The notes under the pieces are model-generated. The model did not search any database. It saw nothing but the letters and a program-made list of their open reading frames with translations, and was not told the origin of the DNA. This document shows positions 35,912 to 44,109 of a stretch of 64,000 nt of DNA, in pieces. Source of the DNA: Halobacillus sp. Marseille-Q1614 (GTDB lineage Bacteria > Bacillota > Bacilli > Bacillales > Halobacillaceae); NCBI RefSeq assembly GCF_902809865.1, contig NZ_CADDWH010000001.1:1302001-1366000 (forward strand). Direction: 5' to 3'. A program made the translations under genes and the position numbers. Within the stretch, counting starts at the first letter, position 1; every line of letters begins with the position of its first letter.

Positions 35912-36520
35912 ATGAAAAACAAACTTTCCTCACGTCAGAAAAAAGCTCTCCATACTAGAAAATCTCTTGCGGAAAGTGCGGTTAAATTGTTTAAGGAAAA
36001 GGGATATGAAAATGTTAACGTCGAAGACATCACACAGCTTGCAAGGACTTCCAAGGGGTCTTTTTATACGTATTTCAAGTCAAAAGATGAGGTAATTTTA
36101 GATCACTACATGCAGATTGATGATGCTTACGAAAAAGCATTAACGGAGCAGCCCGACGGCCGGTCAAATGAAGAACAGCTTTTAACCGTCTTACAAGCAG
36201 GCTTATTATTTTCTGAGAATCTTGGACATGAATTCTTGTCTATTGTTCTTTCTAATCAGCTTACTGCAAATAACGAGGAATCGTTAATTATAGGTAAAGA
36301 AAGAAAACTATATCCAATAACCACTAACATTATTGAACAAGGAAAAACGAGCGGGGAATTCAGATTTTATGGACCTACCGAGGACTTTGTAGAAATGACA
36401 CTACTATTTTATCGCGGGCTGGTTTTTGAATACTGCCTTATGAAGGATCCGGAAATCAAACTCACCCTCTATGCTGCAGAAAAAATAAGAACCTTTATAC
36501 GAAAAATGCTGATCAGCTAG
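35912..36520 (+). CDS. TetR/AcrR family transcriptional regulator
   Basis: A 202-residue regulator. The N-terminal helix-turn-helix spans about residues 18-60 (AVKLFKEKGYENVNVEDITQ, LARTSKGSFYTYFKSKDEVI). The C-terminal ligand domain has no recognisable signature. Two operator palindromes at its own promoter indicate autorepression. There is no adjacent transporter or enzyme gene; glnA converges on the other side, so its targets lie elsewhere. It sits next to transposase debris and may have been acquired. Confidence 0.85.
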   Translation: MKNKLSSRQKKALHTRKSLAESAVKLFKEKGYENVNVEDITQLARTSKGSFYTYFKSKDEVILDHYMQIDDAYEKALTEQPDGRSNEEQLLTVLQAGLLFSENLGHEFLSIVLSNQLTANNEESLIIGKERKLYPITTNIIEQGKTSGEFRFYGPTEDFVEMTLLFYRGLVFEYCLMKDPEIKLTLYAAEKIRTFIRKMLIS

Positions 36521-36542
36521 CTTTCGCCTTTTTAGAGGAATA

Positions 36543-36573
36543 AAAAACTGGATGCCTCGGCATCCAGTTTTTT
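36543..36573. terminator. bidirectional terminator between the TetR gene and glnA
   Basis: AAACTGGATGCC/GGCATCCAGTTT stem with a 3-nt loop and T or A runs on both sides. Confidence 0.93.
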
Positions 36574-36575
36574 TA

Positions 36576-37907
36576 TTAATACTGCTGAATATATTGTTCG
36601 CGTTCCCATGGGTGAACTTGTGTACGGAACATGTCCCATTCGATTTCCTTCGCTTCTACAAAGTGTTCGAACAGGTGCTCACCTAGAGCTTGAACCATAA
36701 TTTCGTCTTTTTGAAGTTCTTCTAATGCATCATAAAGAGTGGCTGGCAGGTCTTGTACACCGTGAGCCTCACGCTCTTTTTTATTCATCACATAAATGTT
36801 GCGGTCTACTGGAGATGGAGCTTCCAGTTTGTTCTCTACCCCGTCAAGTCCCGCTGCAAGCAGTACAGCCATCGCAAGGTACGGGTTAGCGGCAGGGTCA
36901 ACACTGCGCACTTCGATACGTGTGCTTAGCCCGCGTGAAGTCGGCACACGTACAAGCGGGCTTCGATTCTGGCCGGACCAGGCAACATAACAAGGAGCCT
37001 CATAACCAGGAACCAGACGCTTGTAAGAGTTAATTGTAGGGTTCGTTACAGCTGTAAAGTTTGTTGCATGCTTGATGATTCCAGCCGTGAACTGGTAAGC
37101 TACCTCTGAAAGCTGCTCTTTTCCATTTTCGTCAAAGAAAGCATTCCCGTCTTCGTTAAATAAGGACATGTTTGCGTGCATTCCTGATCCGTTTACACCG
37201 AACAGCGGCTTAGGCATAAATGTCGCGTGAAGTCCGTGCTGACGGGCAATCGTCTTAACGGCAAGCTTAAATGTTTGAATATCATCACAGTGCTTGACCG
37301 CATCGGAATATTTAAAATCAATTTCGTGCTGCCCAGGAGCTACTTCGTGGTGGGAAGCTTCAATTTCAAAGCCCATTTCCTCAAGCTCAAGTACAATATC
37401 ACGACGGCAGTTTTCACCTAAGTCTGTAGGTGCAAGGTCAAAGTATCCGCCTTTATCGTTAAGCTCCATAGACGGCTCGCCTTTTTCATCTAATTTAAAC
37501 AGGAAAAATTCCGGCTCTGTCCCAATGTTGAATGCGGAGAAGCCAAGCTCTTCCATTTTCTTAAGGTTACGCTTTAAGTTATAACGAGGGCATCCTTCAA
37601 AAGGAGTTTTGTCTGGATTATAAATATCACAGATAAAACGGGCTACTTTCCCTTTTTCAGATGACCACGGGAATACAACGAATGTATCCAAGTCTGGTAC
37701 TAAGTACATATCAGATTCTTCAATTCGAACAAATCCTTCAATGGAAGACCCGTCAAACATCATCATTCCGTCTAATGCCTTGTCTAACTGGCTTACTGGA
37801 ATTTCTACGTTTTTAATAGTTCCCAGCATGTCAGTAAATTGAAGACGGATAAATTTTACGTTTTCTTCATCAATCTTTTTGAAAATTTCTTCTCTAGTTA
37901 ATCCCAT
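36576..37907 (-). CDS. glnA: glutamine synthetase, type I
   Basis: Makes glutamine from glutamate, ammonia and ATP; in Bacillus the feedback-inhibited enzyme also controls GlnR and TnrA. 443 residues, the normal GSI-alpha length. Signatures: [20 protein letters not shown], the ATP block [30 protein letters not shown]. The adenylylation tyrosine of GSI-beta is absent, as expected for Firmicutes. Second gene of glnRA, 21 bp after glnR. Confidence 0.97.
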   Translation of the reverse strand: MGLTREEIFKKIDEENVKFIRLQFTDMLGTIKNVEIPVSQLDKALDGMMMFDGSSIEGFVRIEESDMYLVPDLDTFVVFPWSSEKGKVARFICDIYNPDKTPFEGCPRYNLKRNLKKMEELGFSAFNIGTEPEFFLFKLDEKGEPSMELNDKGGYFDLAPTDLGENCRRDIVLELEEMGFEIEASHHEVAPGQHEIDFKYSDAVKHCDDIQTFKLAVKTIARQHGLHATFMPKPLFGVNGSGMHANMSLFNEDGNAFFDENGKEQLSEVAYQFTAGIIKHATNFTAVTNPTINSYKRLVPGYEAPCYVAWSGQNRSPLVRVPTSRGLSTRIEVRSVDPAANPYLAMAVLLAAGLDGVENKLEAPSPVDRNIYVMNKKEREAHGVQDLPATLYDALEELQKDEIMVQALGEHLFEHFVEAKEIEWDMFRTQVHPWEREQYIQQY

Positions 37908-37928
37908 GTTACTCCTCCTAATTATGAT

Positions 37929-38333
37929 CTAATGAAAGAACCTAGACATTTCTCCTTGTCTTAGACTCATCTTCCCTTGTCTTCCCGCAGTGAGTAATTC
38001 ATGCTGCAGCATACGGCGAAGTTCGCGGTCTGTCAGTTCGTTATGAACTTCCTCCACGACTTCTTTATCGTATTCCTCATTCTTCGGCTGCTCAGTTATA
38101 GAAAGCACTTGCTTAATACCTGCCATATTTACACCTTTTTCGATAAGAGCTTTTATCTCAAGAAGGCGGTCAACATCATTAAAAGAAAACAGGCGGCGGT
38201 TGCCCTCCGATCTAGCTGGAGTGACAAGCTTGTGCTGTTCATAATATCTGATTTGCCGAGCAGAAAGATCAGTCAAGGATTGGACAATTCCCATAGGGAA
38301 CAACGGCATGGAACGACGAATTTGATCACTCAT
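37929..38333 (-). CDS. glnR: nitrogen regulator GlnR (MerR family)
   Basis: Repressor of the glnRA operon in nitrogen excess. 134 residues: the MerR-type winged helix ([40 protein letters not shown]) plus the short C-terminal tail that interacts with glutamine synthetase ([22 protein letters not shown]). Two overlapping TGTNA-N7-TNACA sites cover its promoter. Located next to ynbB as in B. subtilis. Confidence 0.96.
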   Translation of the reverse strand: MSDQIRRSMPLFPMGIVQSLTDLSARQIRYYEQHKLVTPARSEGNRRLFSFNDVDRLLEIKALIEKGVNMAGIKQVLSITEQPKNEEYDKEVVEEVHNELTDRELRRMLQHELLTAGRQGKMSLRQGEMSRFFH

Positions 38334-38366
38334 CGACAGCCACCCCCAAAATGAAATTCTACTTTT

Positions 38367-38394
38367 ATTATACGTGAGACCGTTTTAATGTCAA
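38367..38394 (-). promoter_or_regulatory. glnRA promoter
   Basis: Minus-strand -35 TTGACA (38389-38394), 16-bp spacer, -10 TATAAT (38367-38372). The -35 lies inside a GlnR site. Confidence 0.85.
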
Positions 38395-38415
38395 CATATG
38401 TTACAAAACTTCACA
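38389..38415. promoter_or_regulatory. two overlapping GlnR/TnrA sites
   Basis: TGTCA-ACATATG-TTACA (38389-38405) and TGTTA-CAAAACT-TCACA (38399-38415) both match the TGTNA-N7-TNACA consensus perfectly and share seven bases. Confidence 0.85.
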
Positions 38416-38445
38416 TCAAAATTTTCAAAAAATTATCCAGACTTC

Positions 38446-39678
38446 CTATTCTCTATCTTCCAGTGCCTTGTGCACCGCTTCTGTAACGGCAATTTTGACA
38501 TGCGCATAGGTTAAGCCACCCTGGACAAAAGCCATATAAGGCGGTCTAATCGGGCCATCTGCTGTTAACTCGAGGCTTGCTCCCTGAACGAACGTACCCG
38601 CCGCCATAATGACGTCACTTTCATAGCCCGGCATCGGGCTTGGATATGGAGTTACATGAGAATTGATCGGTGATGAAGCCTGAATCGACTGACAGAATCT
38701 TATCATCTGTTCTTTCGTTTGAAAGCTGACGGACTGGATAAGATCTGTCCGTTTATCATTAAATTTAGGTGAGGTTTCAAAACCTAATTCATCAAGCAGT
38801 TTAGCTGTGAACACAGCTCCCTTTAACGCTTCCCCGACAACATGCGGAGCCAAAAAGATGCCTTGGTACATTTCCTGCAGCGTATTTAAGCTCGGCCCGG
38901 TTTCTTTTCCAAGACCAGGGGCTGTTAAACGGTAGCTGCACTGTTCAATAAGATCGCTCCTTCCGGCAATATAACCACCGACTCTAGCAATTCCTCCGCC
39001 CGGGTTTTTAATGAGTGATCCTGCAATCAGGTCAGCTCCGATTTCTACCGGTTCTTTTTCTTCTACAAATTCTCCGTAGCAATTGTCAACAAATATAACA
39101 ACGTCTTCCCTTACCGATCGTATGTATGTGATGATATCTTCCAACTTATCAATCGTAAATGAAGGCCGGTCGGCATACCCTTTCGAACGCTGGATGGCGA
39201 CAACTTTCGTTTGAGAATTTATCGCCTCCTCGGTCTTATTTAGGTCTATATCTCCTTGGGACAGGAGAGGAACCGACTGGTACCTGACTCCAAAATCACT
39301 AAGAGACCCAGTGTCTTTGCCGCCCGCAGTTCCTATTACTTCTTCAAGCGTATCATAAGGATCACCGGTAATGTATAAGAGCTCTTCCCCAGGGCGAAGC
39401 ACTCCGAACAAAGCTGTTGTAATCGCGTGGGTGCCGGAAATTAGTTGCGGACGGACAATTGCATCTTCCGCTTTAAAAACCTTCGCATATAAAGCTTCGA
39501 GCGCATCTCGTCCATAATCGTCGTATCCGTACCCCGTCGTCGGGTTAAAATGCGAATCGGAAATTTTTAATTCCTGAAAAGCCTGCAGCACTTTCGCCTG
39601 GTTTTTTTCCACTTTTGCTGAAATCTGCTTGTGATATGGAGCGATTGTTTCTTCCACGTGTCTAATGATGTCTTCCAT
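38446..39678 (-). CDS. ynbB: PLP-dependent methionine gamma-lyase-like protein YnbB
   Basis: A 410-residue aspartate-aminotransferase-fold enzyme of the YnbB family, often annotated as aluminium resistance or methionine gamma-lyase family protein. Visible: TGYGYDDYGRDALEALYAKV, RPQLISGTHAITTALFGVLRPG, FVDNCYGEFVEEKEP and the PLP lysine in IAGSLIKNPGGGIA (about residue 230). The true substrate is unknown. It starts 13 bp after hflX, forming an hflX-ynbB pair. Confidence 0.9.
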   Translation of the reverse strand: MEDIIRHVEETIAPYHKQISAKVEKNQAKVLQAFQELKISDSHFNPTTGYGYDDYGRDALEALYAKVFKAEDAIVRPQLISGTHAITTALFGVLRPGEELLYITGDPYDTLEEVIGTAGGKDTGSLSDFGVRYQSVPLLSQGDIDLNKTEEAINSQTKVVAIQRSKGYADRPSFTIDKLEDIITYIRSVREDVVIFVDNCYGEFVEEKEPVEIGADLIAGSLIKNPGGGIARVGGYIAGRSDLIEQCSYRLTAPGLGKETGPSLNTLQEMYQGIFLAPHVVGEALKGAVFTAKLLDELGFETSPKFNDKRTDLIQSVSFQTKEQMIRFCQSIQASSPINSHVTPYPSPMPGYESDVIMAAGTFVQGASLELTADGPIRPPYMAFVQGGLTYAHVKIAVTEAVHKALEDRE

Positions 39679-39690
39679 AAATCATACTTC

Positions 39691-40926
39691 CTAACTCATA
39701 AGATTTGTTTTTAATGGATGCTTCGGATGAATATAACCTTCAACCTCATATCCTTCTTTTGTTTCATTGAATTGAACTGAAGTAACGATACTTTGCCCCT
39801 TCAGCTGTTCTAATTTCTTCCCTTCAGATGCATGAACGAACACTTTGTACACCTGCCAGTCTTCAATAAGCACCTTTTCGATTTTTTCGGCAAGCTTCAT
39901 AATATCGGCCGGATCTTTTACGCTTACTGTGATGGAAGGGTTTGTCGGCGGTATAAAATCGCCTGTAAGCAAATCCCTCTTATTATACACCGTTAACGTT
40001 GGCAGGTGGTCAGCCTGCAGGTCCTTGAGGAGCTGATGAACTGTTTTTTCATACTCGGAATAATCAGGATGGGAGGCGTCTACCATATGCAAAATAAAAT
40101 CCGCTTCGGTCACTTCTTCAAGTGTTGATCGAAACGAAGCAATCAGCGTTGTCGGCAGGTCCTGAATAAAACCTACAGTATCAGAAACAAGTACTCGGAG
40201 CCCAGATGGCAGTCTGATTTGGCGTGTCAGCGGGTCTAAAGTAGCAAAGAGGAGATCCTCTTCAAATGAATCACTGTCTGTCAGACGATTAAAGAACGTC
40301 GACTTCCCGGCGTTCGTGTAGCCGACGACAGCAATTTGAAAAGCGAAGTTCTCACCGCGCCTCTTCCGATATTGTTCCCGCTGCTTAACGACCGCCTTTA
40401 ACCTCCGTTTAATATCATCGATCCTCCTCTGGATATGACGGCGGTCGGTTTCAAGCTTTGTTTCCCCCGGCCCTCTTGTTCCAATTCCGCCGCCTAAACG
40501 AGAAAGCGCTGTTCCCTGACCGGTTAAGCGCGGCAGAAGATATTCCAGCTGGGCGAGCTCAACCTGGAGCTTCCCTTCTTTCGTTCTCGCACGGCTCGCA
40601 AAAATATCCAATATCAGCTGGCTGCGGTCAATCACTCTGCGCTCCAGCCGGTCACTTATATTCCTGAGCTGTCCAGGAGATAACTCATCGTTAAAAATAA
40701 CGAGCTGGGCACCTTTCTCATCTGCTTCCTCTTTAATCTCGCCTAACTTTCCTTCCCCTAAATAGGTGGCAGGGTGAATGCGTTCTCTATTTTGAATCGT
40801 AATGTTACATACTTCACCACCGGCGGTTTCCGTCAGTGACCGAAGCTCCTCTAAAGAAGAATGAAACCTGTCCTCATCTTCTCTCGGAGCTTTTCTTGCA
40901 ACGAGAATAACTTGTTCTTTTTCCAT
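39691..40926 (-). CDS. hflX: ribosome-associated GTPase HflX
   Basis: GTPase of about 411 residues that splits stalled ribosomes under stress. N-terminal HflX domain with GLGxxR-like SRLGGGIGTRGPGETKLETDRR, then the coiled region RRIDDIKRRLKAVVKQREQY and the G domain: G1 GYTNAGKSTFFN, G3 DTVGFIQDLP, G4 YNKRD. The ATG at 40926 has AAGGTGG eight bases upstream. In B. subtilis the gene is ynbA. Confidence 0.94.
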   Translation of the reverse strand: MEKEQVILVARKAPREDEDRFHSSLEELRSLTETAGGEVCNITIQNRERIHPATYLGEGKLGEIKEEADEKGAQLVIFNDELSPGQLRNISDRLERRVIDRSQLILDIFASRARTKEGKLQVELAQLEYLLPRLTGQGTALSRLGGGIGTRGPGETKLETDRRHIQRRIDDIKRRLKAVVKQREQYRKRRGENFAFQIAVVGYTNAGKSTFFNRLTDSDSFEEDLLFATLDPLTRQIRLPSGLRVLVSDTVGFIQDLPTTLIASFRSTLEEVTEADFILHMVDASHPDYSEYEKTVHQLLKDLQADHLPTLTVYNKRDLLTGDFIPPTNPSITVSVKDPADIMKLAEKIEKVLIEDWQVYKVFVHASEGKKLEQLKGQSIVTSVQFNETKEGYEVEGYIHPKHPLKTNLMS

Positions 40927-41000
40927 AAATGCCACCACCTTTTCACTAAAATAAAAATGACTACTCTTCATCTTATCAAAAAATTAATCAATCAGTCTCC

Positions 41001-41915
41001 TTACAGCTTAAAATCCGGCGGCTGCAAGAAGACTAAATCCGATTTATCCCATTCCGCCCTGTCTGCTAAACGATAAGCGTGTTTACGTATAGCTTCTTCA
41101 ATCACATTCCTTACATACCGGGCATTAGAAAAGTTTTTTGGCGGGCACTTGCAGGTTTCCTTTAAGTGCTCGTATAGCTTCCGTTCAGCTTGCGGCGTAA
41201 AAGCATAGTCTTTCTCAGCGATCATCACTTTCGCTATACTCGCCAGCTCATCCGCCGAGTAATCCGGAAAAGTGAGCTGCAGCGGAAACCTTGACGCCAG
41301 GCCTGGATTAATCTTTAAAAAGTCATCCATTTCTTTTGGATACCCTGCCAGAATGATAATAAGTTCATCGTGGTAATCTTCCATACATTTCACTATTGTA
41401 TCTATCGCTTCTTTACCAAAATCCTTCTCGCCGCCCCGCGCTAAGGAATAAGCCTCATCAATAAATAATACTCCGCCCCGAGCTTTCATGATTAAATCTT
41501 TCGTTTTCTGCGCTGTATGACCGATATATTCACCAACAAGCTCGCTTCGGTCCACTTCGATGAAATGACCTTCTTCCAATACATCGACATTCCTGAACAG
41601 CTCCGCCACTTTCCTGGCAACGGTCGTCTTCCCTGTTCCCGGATTTCCTCTAAAGATCATGTGAAGCACTTGAGCATTGTTTTTTAGACCCATTTCCTTA
41701 CGCTTTTTTTCAATCAGGACTTGGGCGTATATTTCTTTCATCCTCTTTTTGAGATCTTCTAAACCAATAACCGAAGAAAAATAGTTATCAATTACACGAA
41801 AAGGCTGGGGTTTGGAAACAGTTTGAGGGTTTTTTTGAGCATTCGCTGTCTTCTGTCCCTCTTGCAGGACGATATTGATCGTTCCCTGGCGTGCTAGTTT
41901 GGCCTGCTGACTCAC
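41001..41915 (-). CDS. spoVK: stage V sporulation protein K (AAA+ ATPase)
   Basis: A 304-residue CbbX-type AAA+ ATPase needed for spore maturation in B. subtilis. Walker A FRGNPGTGKTTVARKVAEL (about 107-125), Walker B GGVLFIDEAYSLARGGEKDFGKEA, and the second region NPGLASRFPLQLTFPDYSADEL. Starts at GTG with GGAGG seven bases upstream. Between hfq-miaA and hflX as in B. subtilis. A double-module relative lies at 20636-22894. Confidence 0.93.
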   Translation of the reverse strand: MSQQAKLARQGTINIVLQEGQKTANAQKNPQTVSKPQPFRVIDNYFSSVIGLEDLKKRMKEIYAQVLIEKKRKEMGLKNNAQVLHMIFRGNPGTGKTTVARKVAELFRNVDVLEEGHFIEVDRSELVGEYIGHTAQKTKDLIMKARGGVLFIDEAYSLARGGEKDFGKEAIDTIVKCMEDYHDELIIILAGYPKEMDDFLKINPGLASRFPLQLTFPDYSADELASIAKVMIAEKDYAFTPQAERKLYEHLKETCKCPPKNFSNARYVRNVIEEAIRKHAYRLADRAEWDKSDLVFLQPPDFKL

Positions 41916-41984
41916 ACGAATCCCTCCTTACTTCCATGTATCATACGCAAATACGGAGTTTTTCGTGACAGACGCCCACCGCTT

Positions 41985-42126
41985 CTGCTTCCAAGAACAA
42001 AGGCGCAAGCGCCCTGGTAGACACGAAACGCATAAGCAATCCGCCCTGCGGAAGGGAAGGCCACCTTCCTCCGGCCGTTTTGCTTATGACGCGAGTGTCT
42101 GGGGGCTGGAGCTGGATGTCGATCTT
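41985..42126. repeat. long palindromic Bacillaceae intergenic repeat
   Basis: Nested inverted repeat between hfq and spoVK. The outer arms carry AGACAC ... CATAAGCAA (42019-42039) and TTGCTTATG ... GTGTCT (42080-42100). The inner part pairs GGAAGGGAAGG with CCTTCCTCC. Flanks are GGCGCAAGCGCCCTGG and GGGGCTGGAGCTGG. This matches, from memory, an abundant Bacillaceae repeat with the core 'gacac...cataagcaa'. Confidence 0.75.
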
Positions 42127-42170
42127 TTAAACATATATATCCACAGCTTGGAATTTTATAATTTCCTAGA

Positions 42171-42204
42171 CAATAAAAAAACGAGCGCGAAAAGCGCTCG
42201 TTCA
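42171..42204 (-). terminator. terminator of hfq
   Basis: ACGAGCGC/GCGCTCGT stem with a 5-nt loop and seven T on the minus strand. Confidence 0.95.
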
Positions 42205-42206
42205 TT

Positions 42207-42434
42207 TTAAACTTCTTTATCAAGTGAGACATTTTTTGCAGGGGCAAAAGTAGAAATCGCATGTTTAAAAATGAGCTGCTGCTTCCCGTCGGTTTCTAAA
42301 AGTACAGTAAAATTGTCAAAGGCTTTAACAACGCCTCTTAATTGGAAGCCGTTTAGCAAGAACACGGTAATTTGCATGCGATCTTTCCTTAACTGATTTA
42401 AATAATTATCCTGGATGTTTACAGACTGAGCCAT
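42207..42434 (-). CDS. hfq: RNA chaperone Hfq
   Basis: A 75-residue Sm-like RNA-binding protein. Sm1 reads [25 protein letters not shown] and Sm2 [17 protein letters not shown] (with the KHA variant of the usual KHA/YKHA motif). It would bind A-rich or U-rich RNA as a hexamer. It follows miaA by 38 bp, the standard miaA-hfq pairing. Confidence 0.97.
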   Translation of the reverse strand: MAQSVNIQDNYLNQLRKDRMQITVFLLNGFQLRGVVKAFDNFTVLLETDGKQQLIFKHAISTFAPAKNVSLDKEV

Positions 42435-42472
42435 AGATTTTCCTCCTCTTTTCTATCTATATTAATAACATT

Positions 42473-43408
42473 CTAGGTTTCTTCGAGCATTCCTGCTAAA
42501 TCTGTCAATATTTTTTCGATTCTTTCGTTTTTTAAAGCCGGATCCATCATATACCATTTAACGTCCATCTTGTTTTTAAAGTAAGTGAACTGGCGCTTTG
42601 CATAACGCCGCGAATTTCTTTTTAACAGTTCAACCGCCCTGCCTAAATCATATTCCCCTTCAAAATAAGGCAGAAATTCTTTATACCCGATCGCTTTCAT
42701 CGCCTGGCTGTCTGCGAGGCCTTTATTAAAGAGGGAAAGCACTTCATCCTCAAGACCTTGCTGAAGCATTAAATCAACACGGTGGTTAATCCTCTCATAC
42801 AGGGTTTCACGTTCCATCTCAAGTCCAATCAGTATAGGTTCAAAGGGAGAATCAATAGATTGTTCGCTGTGAAAATCACTGAGCGTTTTACCCGTTGATT
42901 CATAAACTTCCAGAGCACGAAATACCCGCCGCTTATTATTTGGGTGGATTTTTTCCGCCTGATCAGGATCGATTTTTGCTAACCGGTCATACAAAGCCTG
43001 TATCCCCATTTCTTCCGCTTCTTGTTCAAGGCGTTCTATGATTTGATCGTCTCTTTTCTGGCTGGAAAATTGAAAATCAAATAGTGCTGATTGTATGTAA
43101 AGACCTGTTCCCCCAACAATCACCGGCAGCTTCCCGCGCTGTGTCAATTCTTCAATTAAACGATGGACAGCAGACTGAAATTCTGCTGCCGAATAAGATT
43201 CATCCGGTTCTTTAATATCTATAAGGTGATGAGGGACTCCCTGCATTTCCTCTGTTGAGACTTTGGCTGTTCCTATATCCATCCCTTTATAGATTTGCAT
43301 CGAATCTCCGCTGATCACCTCACCATTAAAACGTTTGGCGATTTCAATTCCTAATTCTGATTTTCCTACAGCAGTTGGACCAACGACGCTCACAACTGTG
43401 GGTTTCAT
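42473..43408 (-). CDS. miaA: tRNA dimethylallyltransferase MiaA
   Basis: Adds the dimethylallyl group to A37 of tRNAs reading UNN codons; the product is the substrate of MiaB encoded at 50014-51588. 311 residues: P-loop GPTAVGKSEL, ISGDSMQIYKGMDIGTAK, VGGTGLYIQSALFDF, QAMKAIGYKEFLPYFEG and RRYAKRQFTYFKN. The ATG at 43408 has AAAGGGGG six bases upstream. Divergent from the XRE regulator with an operator array between. Confidence 0.95.
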   Translation of the reverse strand: MKPTVVSVVGPTAVGKSELGIEIAKRFNGEVISGDSMQIYKGMDIGTAKVSTEEMQGVPHHLIDIKEPDESYSAAEFQSAVHRLIEELTQRGKLPVIVGGTGLYIQSALFDFQFSSQKRDDQIIERLEQEAEEMGIQALYDRLAKIDPDQAEKIHPNNKRRVFRALEVYESTGKTLSDFHSEQSIDSPFEPILIGLEMERETLYERINHRVDLMLQQGLEDEVLSLFNKGLADSQAMKAIGYKEFLPYFEGEYDLGRAVELLKRNSRRYAKRQFTYFKNKMDVKWYMMDPALKNERIEKILTDLAGMLEET

Positions 43409-43475
43409 AAAATACCCCCTTTCCCAGTTTCCATTATACATGAATCGCATAGGAATCATACCTCAGCGCCTTAAC

Positions 43476-43561
43476 TAACGGAAATCGTTACTACTACTAA
43501 CGGATTCCGTTAATGAAAATCAACAAATTCGTTAGTTTTAATATCGACATTCGTTAGTTTT
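43476..43561. promoter_or_regulatory. four-copy CGTTA operator array, 22-bp period
   Basis: CGTTA starts at 43486, 43508, 43530 and 43552, exactly 22 bp apart. The first two lie in palindromes TAACG-GAAAT-CGTTA (43476-43490) and TAACGGA-T-TCCGTTA (43498-43512). The last two are the direct repeat ATTCGTTAGTTTT (43527-43539, 43549-43561). The last copy sits in the spacer of the presumed promoter of the XRE gene (TCGACA, 16 bp, TAAAAT). Confidence 0.7.
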
Positions 43562-43591
43562 GTGGTAAAATAAGTTCAGGAGGTGTATGAA

Positions 43592-43951
43592 GTGGTTCAT
43601 CAAAGGATAAAGTCATTGCGTAAGAAGCGTCGTTTGACTCAGACGATGCTTGCTGAAAAAGTTGGTGTTTCTGCTCAAGTCGTATCCAACTGGGAGCGAC
43701 AGTACACGTCACCCGATCTTGAGGACTTATCGAAAATCGCTTACGCCCTTCATACGACCGCAGATTACTTACTAGGTCTAAGTGATGAACAGGAAGACGA
43801 AATTAGAGAAATCAAACAGTTTCTTGAGGCAAAAGGATTTGATCGTTCGGTTATTTTTGATAAAAAATCTTGGCTCAGCGTTCAGGCTGAAGAGATTCAT
43901 CAGATTGAAAACTACTTCCGCTTTCTTCTTCAGCAGAAACAAACATCATAA
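43592..43951 (+). CDS. XRE family transcriptional regulator
   Basis: A 119-residue regulator. N-terminal HTH_3: RIKSLRKKRRLTQTMLAEKV, GVSAQVVSNWERQYTSPDLE, DLSKIAYALHTTADYLLGLS (about 5-65). The C-terminal 55 residues are acidic/aromatic with no known domain. The GTG at 43592 has AGGAGG eight bases upstream; another GTG at 43583 is too close. It sits downstream of the phased CGTTA array and probably binds it, repressing itself and perhaps the divergent miaA-hfq. Confidence 0.88.
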   Translation: MVHQRIKSLRKKRRLTQTMLAEKVGVSAQVVSNWERQYTSPDLEDLSKIAYALHTTADYLLGLSDEQEDEIREIKQFLEAKGFDRSVIFDKKSWLSVQAEEIHQIENYFRFLLQQKQTS

Positions 43952-43970
43952 ATATTATTATGTAAATTTA

Positions 43971-44006
43971 AAAAAAGCATGTTCCTAAGGGAACATGCTT
44001 TTTTCT
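43971..44006 (+). terminator. terminator of the XRE gene
   Basis: AAGCATGTTCC/GGAACATGCTT perfect 11-bp stem with 4-nt loop and T run; A run on the other side. Confidence 0.93.
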
Positions 44007-44109
44007 TTCTTCTTTTGTAGTTTTACTGCAGTAAACTATGTGACAAGGCGGAGCGTGCGACCTTCACTTCCAGAGCGATTTCCACTAAATAGTCAAAGAA
44101 AACTGGTTT

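Noticed and set aside
41912-42262. Minus-strand reading frame overlapping hfq and spoVK ends
   Set aside because: It spans the hfq terminator and a long palindromic repeat and overlaps the hfq coding region in another frame.
43476-43561. CRISPR-like array
   Set aside because: The period is only 22 bp, the repeated unit is 5-13 bp and there are no cas genes; it fits an operator array.
44022-44035. TTTACTGCAGTAAA palindrome downstream of mutL
   Set aside because: Perfect but short, no T run on the minus strand and no gene near enough to regulate; could be chance.
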